This document shows, piece after piece, positions 5,477-7,368 of a DNA stretch of 7,368 bases; position 1 is the first letter of the stretch, and every line of letters begins with the position of its first letter. Location: assembly GCA_030066455.1 (NCBI GenBank), contig JASJBQ010000245.1, positions 1 through 7,368 of the forward strand. Direction: 5' to 3'. The notes beneath the pieces were generated by a model, which was not told the origin of the DNA, ran no database searches, and was given only the letters and a program-made list of their open reading frames with translations. The position numbers and the translations under genes were made by a program. The stretch comes from Desulfobacterales bacterium (lineage in GTDB: Bacteria; Desulfobacterota; Desulfobacteria; Desulfobacterales; UBA5852).

Positions 5477-6862
5477 ATGTTCTCCAAGCAAACCTATCAG
5501 GCGCGGCGCGCCCATCTTGCCAAGTGCGTACCCGACGGTCTCGTCCTGCTGCCCGGCCATCAGCCCAGCCCCATCAACTTCGGTGCCAATGTCTACCCTT
5601 TCAGGCAGGACAGCACCTTCCTCTACTACGGCGGGCCATCGTCTCCAGGGTTGGCGATGGTAGTGGACTGCGACGCCGACCAGGCTTTTCTGTGCGGAAA
5701 CGAGCCGCAGCCCGAAGAGGCGCTATGGTCCGGCCCGGTGCCGACCTTGGAAGACCGGGCACAGGCAGGGGGCTTCGAGCATGTGAAGTCGCTGGATGCC
5801 TTGGGCGATTTGCTGGCGGCCGCCCAGCGCGCCGGCCGGAGCGTCCATTACCTGCCCGGCTACCGCGCCGATCTGACCCTCACCCTTGCTCGGCTGTTGT
5901 CTGTACCGACCCGTCGGGTGCCAGCCGGTGTTTCGCACGAATTGATCGCCGCCGTGGTGGCGCAACGGGCGGTTAAGACGGAAGCGGAGGTGGCTGAAAT
6001 TGAAGTCGCCCTCGGTGTCTGCCGCCGTATGTACCAGGCGATCACCACCGTCGGGCTTGAAAACCAAACGCCGTCGGGAATCTTGGGCCAAATGGCGGCG
6101 GTGGCGCTCTCCCAGGACAGCCGCTTCGCCTTTGCGCCCATTGTGACCCCTCAGGGCGATGTCCTCCACGGCGGCATCACGGCAGAACCCCTCAAGTCCG
6201 GTGAGCTTCTCGTCGTGGATGTCGGTGCCGAATCACCGCGGGGGTACGCTTCGGACGTCACTCGGACCCTCCCGGTCGCGGGGGCATTCGACCGCCGCCA
6301 GCGCGATGTTTACGAAGTCGTGCTCAAAGCCCAAAAGACGGCGATTGCCGCCATGGCACCGGGGGTGCGTTTTCGTGATGTGCATTTGGCCGCCGCCGGC
6401 GTCATCTGTCAGGGCCTGAAGGAGATCGGCATCATGCGGGGGGACGTCGAAGAAGCCGTGGCCGAAGGCGCGCACGCCCTCTTTTTTCCCCACGGCCTGG
6501 GGCATATGCTCGGGTTGGATGCCCACGACATGGAGGCCTTGGGGGAAGACCATGTCGGCTACGATGACGAAACCCGCCGCAGCGGTCAGTTCGGGCTGTC
6601 CGCTCTGCGTCTGGGCCGGCGCCTTGAATCCGGCTTTGTTGTCACCGTGGAGCCGGGCATCTACTTCAACCGCGGTCTGATCGAAAAATGGCGTGAGGTC
6701 CAGCGGGCCGCCGCGTTCATCGACTACACCGAGCTGGCGGCGTTTGAAGGCTTTGGCGGCATCCGCATCGAAGATGATGTTCTGGTTACGGATACGGCCG
6801 CGCGTGTCCTCGGTCCGACCATCCCCAAATCCGTGGCCACTGTGGAGGCCTCCCTTGCGTAG
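5477..6862 (+). CDS. pepP: Xaa-Pro aminopeptidase, M24B family (aminopeptidase P)
   Basis: A 461-residue dinuclear-metal aminopeptidase that removes the N-terminal residue from peptides with proline in second position. It should be cytosolic, as no signal peptide is seen. The N-terminal aminopeptidase P domain (about 1-165) starts with FSKQTYQARRAHLAK and carries YPFRQDSTFLYYGG, typical of the bacterial PepP type. The C-terminal pita-bread domain has all five metal ligands: D248 in VVDVGAE, D260 in SDVTRT, H343 in HGLGHMLGLD, E392 in VEPGIYF and E432 in IRIEDD. The accessory histidines H339 and H350 are also in place, so the enzyme should be active. Length is close to the E. coli enzyme (about 440 residues). 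It appears to be a single-gene unit with a perfect -10 hexamer upstream and a convergent small gene downstream. Confidence 0.95.
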   Translation: MFSKQTYQARRAHLAKCVPDGLVLLPGHQPSPINFGANVYPFRQDSTFLYYGGPSSPGLAMVVDCDADQAFLCGNEPQPEEALWSGPVPTLEDRAQAGGFEHVKSLDALGDLLAAAQRAGRSVHYLPGYRADLTLTLARLLSVPTRRVPAGVSHELIAAVVAQRAVKTEAEVAEIEVALGVCRRMYQAITTVGLENQTPSGILGQMAAVALSQDSRFAFAPIVTPQGDVLHGGITAEPLKSGELLVVDVGAESPRGYASDVTRTLPVAGAFDRRQRDVYEVVLKAQKTAIAAMAPGVRFRDVHLAAAGVICQGLKEIGIMRGDVEEAVAEGAHALFFPHGLGHMLGLDAHDMEALGEDHVGYDDETRRSGQFGLSALRLGRRLESGFVVTVEPGIYFNRGLIEKWREVQRAAAFIDYTELAAFEGFGGIRIEDDVLVTDTAARVLGPTIPKSVATVEASLA

Positions 6863-6888
6863 CTGTTGCCCGGAGGTCTTCCGTGGCG

Positions 6889-6914
6889 CCAGCCGGTCGG
6901 TTGGTCACGGCTGG
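6889..6914. terminator. Stem-loop between convergent genes, possible bidirectional terminator
   Basis: CCAGCCG (6889-6895) and CGGCTGG (6908-6914) form an exact seven-base stem with a 12-base loop. It sits 26 bases after the pepP stop and contains the stop codon of the opposing small gene. No T-run follows on either strand, so it is at best a weak or factor-assisted terminator. Confidence 0.35.
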
Positions 6915-7186
6915 GGGCCGGCGGTGGTTTTCTGGGGGAAAATATCTTCGAAGGCGACAGTGGCGATTTTCTGCAGACAGTCCTCGAGTGCCTCGGCTTC
7001 GGTGTTACCCGTTCCCTGATACTGGGTTTGGGCGATGATATTTATCAGGTTGGGTACGGCCACGAAGGGCGCCGCCAACGTTCCGCGGATGGCTTCGTGA
7101 ACATCAATGTAGAGCATCCGGCCATCCCGGATGAGGTTGTATCGGGAGATCTTGGTGAGCAGTTCCTCTTGGGGGCGGGGCGGCAT
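6905..7186 (-). CDS. Uncharacterised 93-residue protein
   Basis: I do not recognise this protein. From the ATG at 7186 it begins MPPRPQEELLTKISRYNLIR, then has a mixed, globular-looking core with RMLYIDVHEAIRG and FVAVPNLINIIAQTQYQG. It ends in an acidic helix-like stretch EAEALEDCLQKIATVAFEDIF. The single cysteine lies in that helix. There is no signal peptide or clear membrane segment. The ATG is preceded by a weak GGAA; an in-frame GTG at 7219 would add 11 residues but has no better ribosome site. The gene lies 65 bases downstream of the truncated gene at the right edge, on the same strand, and may share its transcript. It converges with pepP. G/C-ending codons and the globular amino-acid pattern argue that it is real. 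Confidence 0.65.
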   Translation of the reverse strand: MPPRPQEELLTKISRYNLIRDGRMLYIDVHEAIRGTLAAPFVAVPNLINIIAQTQYQGTGNTEAEALEDCLQKIATVAFEDIFPQKTTAGPQP

Positions 7187-7251
7187 CGTGCGATTCCGTT
7201 CAGCTGGCAGGCATTGCACGGGGTGTGCTGGGCAGGCCGGTTGTCAAATGA

Positions 7252-7368
7252 TCAGCGTCGGGGTTGGCGGCCTTGGCGGCGGATGAACTGGATGGCAATC
7301 CCCTTGCGGTCGTGCCAGACGATTTTCCCCATCTTCTTGATTTCTTCGTTGCCCTTGCCGAAGGGTCC
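7252..7368 (-). CDS. C-terminal end of a gene cut by the window edge, possibly PilZ-domain
   Basis: Only the last 38 residues are in the window; the start lies beyond the right edge. They read GPFGKGNEEIKKMGKIVWHD followed by RKGIAIQFIRR and a basic tail. The pattern of a valine-tryptophan strand, a short turn and a GIAIQF strand resembles the last strands of PilZ domains, which bind cyclic-di-GMP, but the RxxxR and DxSxxG motifs that would prove it lie outside the window. The open frame is short, yet the codons fit a real gene. It precedes the 93-residue gene on the same strand. Confidence 0.55.
   Translation of the reverse strand, partial: GPFGKGNEEIKKMGKIVWHDRKGIAIQFIRRQGRQPRR

Overview
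The window is a GC-rich bacterial chromosomal stretch, densely packed with short intergenic gaps. The gene content (a sigma-54 type AAA+ regulator, a UspA-like protein, a probable PilZ-type tail) and the codon use fit a free-living proteobacterium in the broad sense. Desulfobacterota such as Desulfosarcina relatives seem the best guess, but that is inference from style and not proven by any marker. I see no insertion sequences, CRISPR, tRNA, rRNA, phage genes or long repeats.

Layout. 1-239: left flank with no supportable gene, only a candidate promoter and a ribosome site for the next gene. 240-1745 (+): orphan sigma-54-dependent activator whose N-terminal sensing domain I do not recognise. 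1756-3854 (-): a compact, probably co-transcribed block convergent to the regulator. In transcription order it holds a serine alpha/beta hydrolase, a second alpha/beta hydrolase with cysteine in the nucleophile position (start overlapping the previous stop), and a 95-residue unknown protein. 3855-4018: divergent intergenic region. 4019-4765 (+): trmO, a tRNA t6A37 methyltransferase. 4887-5336 (+): universal stress protein with an altered nucleotide-binding loop. 5477-6862 (+): Xaa-Pro aminopeptidase (M24B) with all five metal ligands. 6905-7186 (-): small unknown protein. 7252-7368 (-): C-terminal end of a gene that runs off the right edge, possibly PilZ-like.

How the genes fit together. Most are independent housekeeping or stress genes: tRNA modification, stress response, peptide turnover. 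The most interesting part is the hydrolase pair with the small third gene, next to and convergent with an orphan sigma-54 activator. The sequence does not show that the activator controls them: I found no convincing -24/-12 promoter in front of the hydrolases, only a sigma-70-like candidate. The best leads for new biology are the Cys-type hydrolase (GxCxA elbow), the uncharacterised 95-residue protein behind it, and the activator's unusual N-terminal domain.
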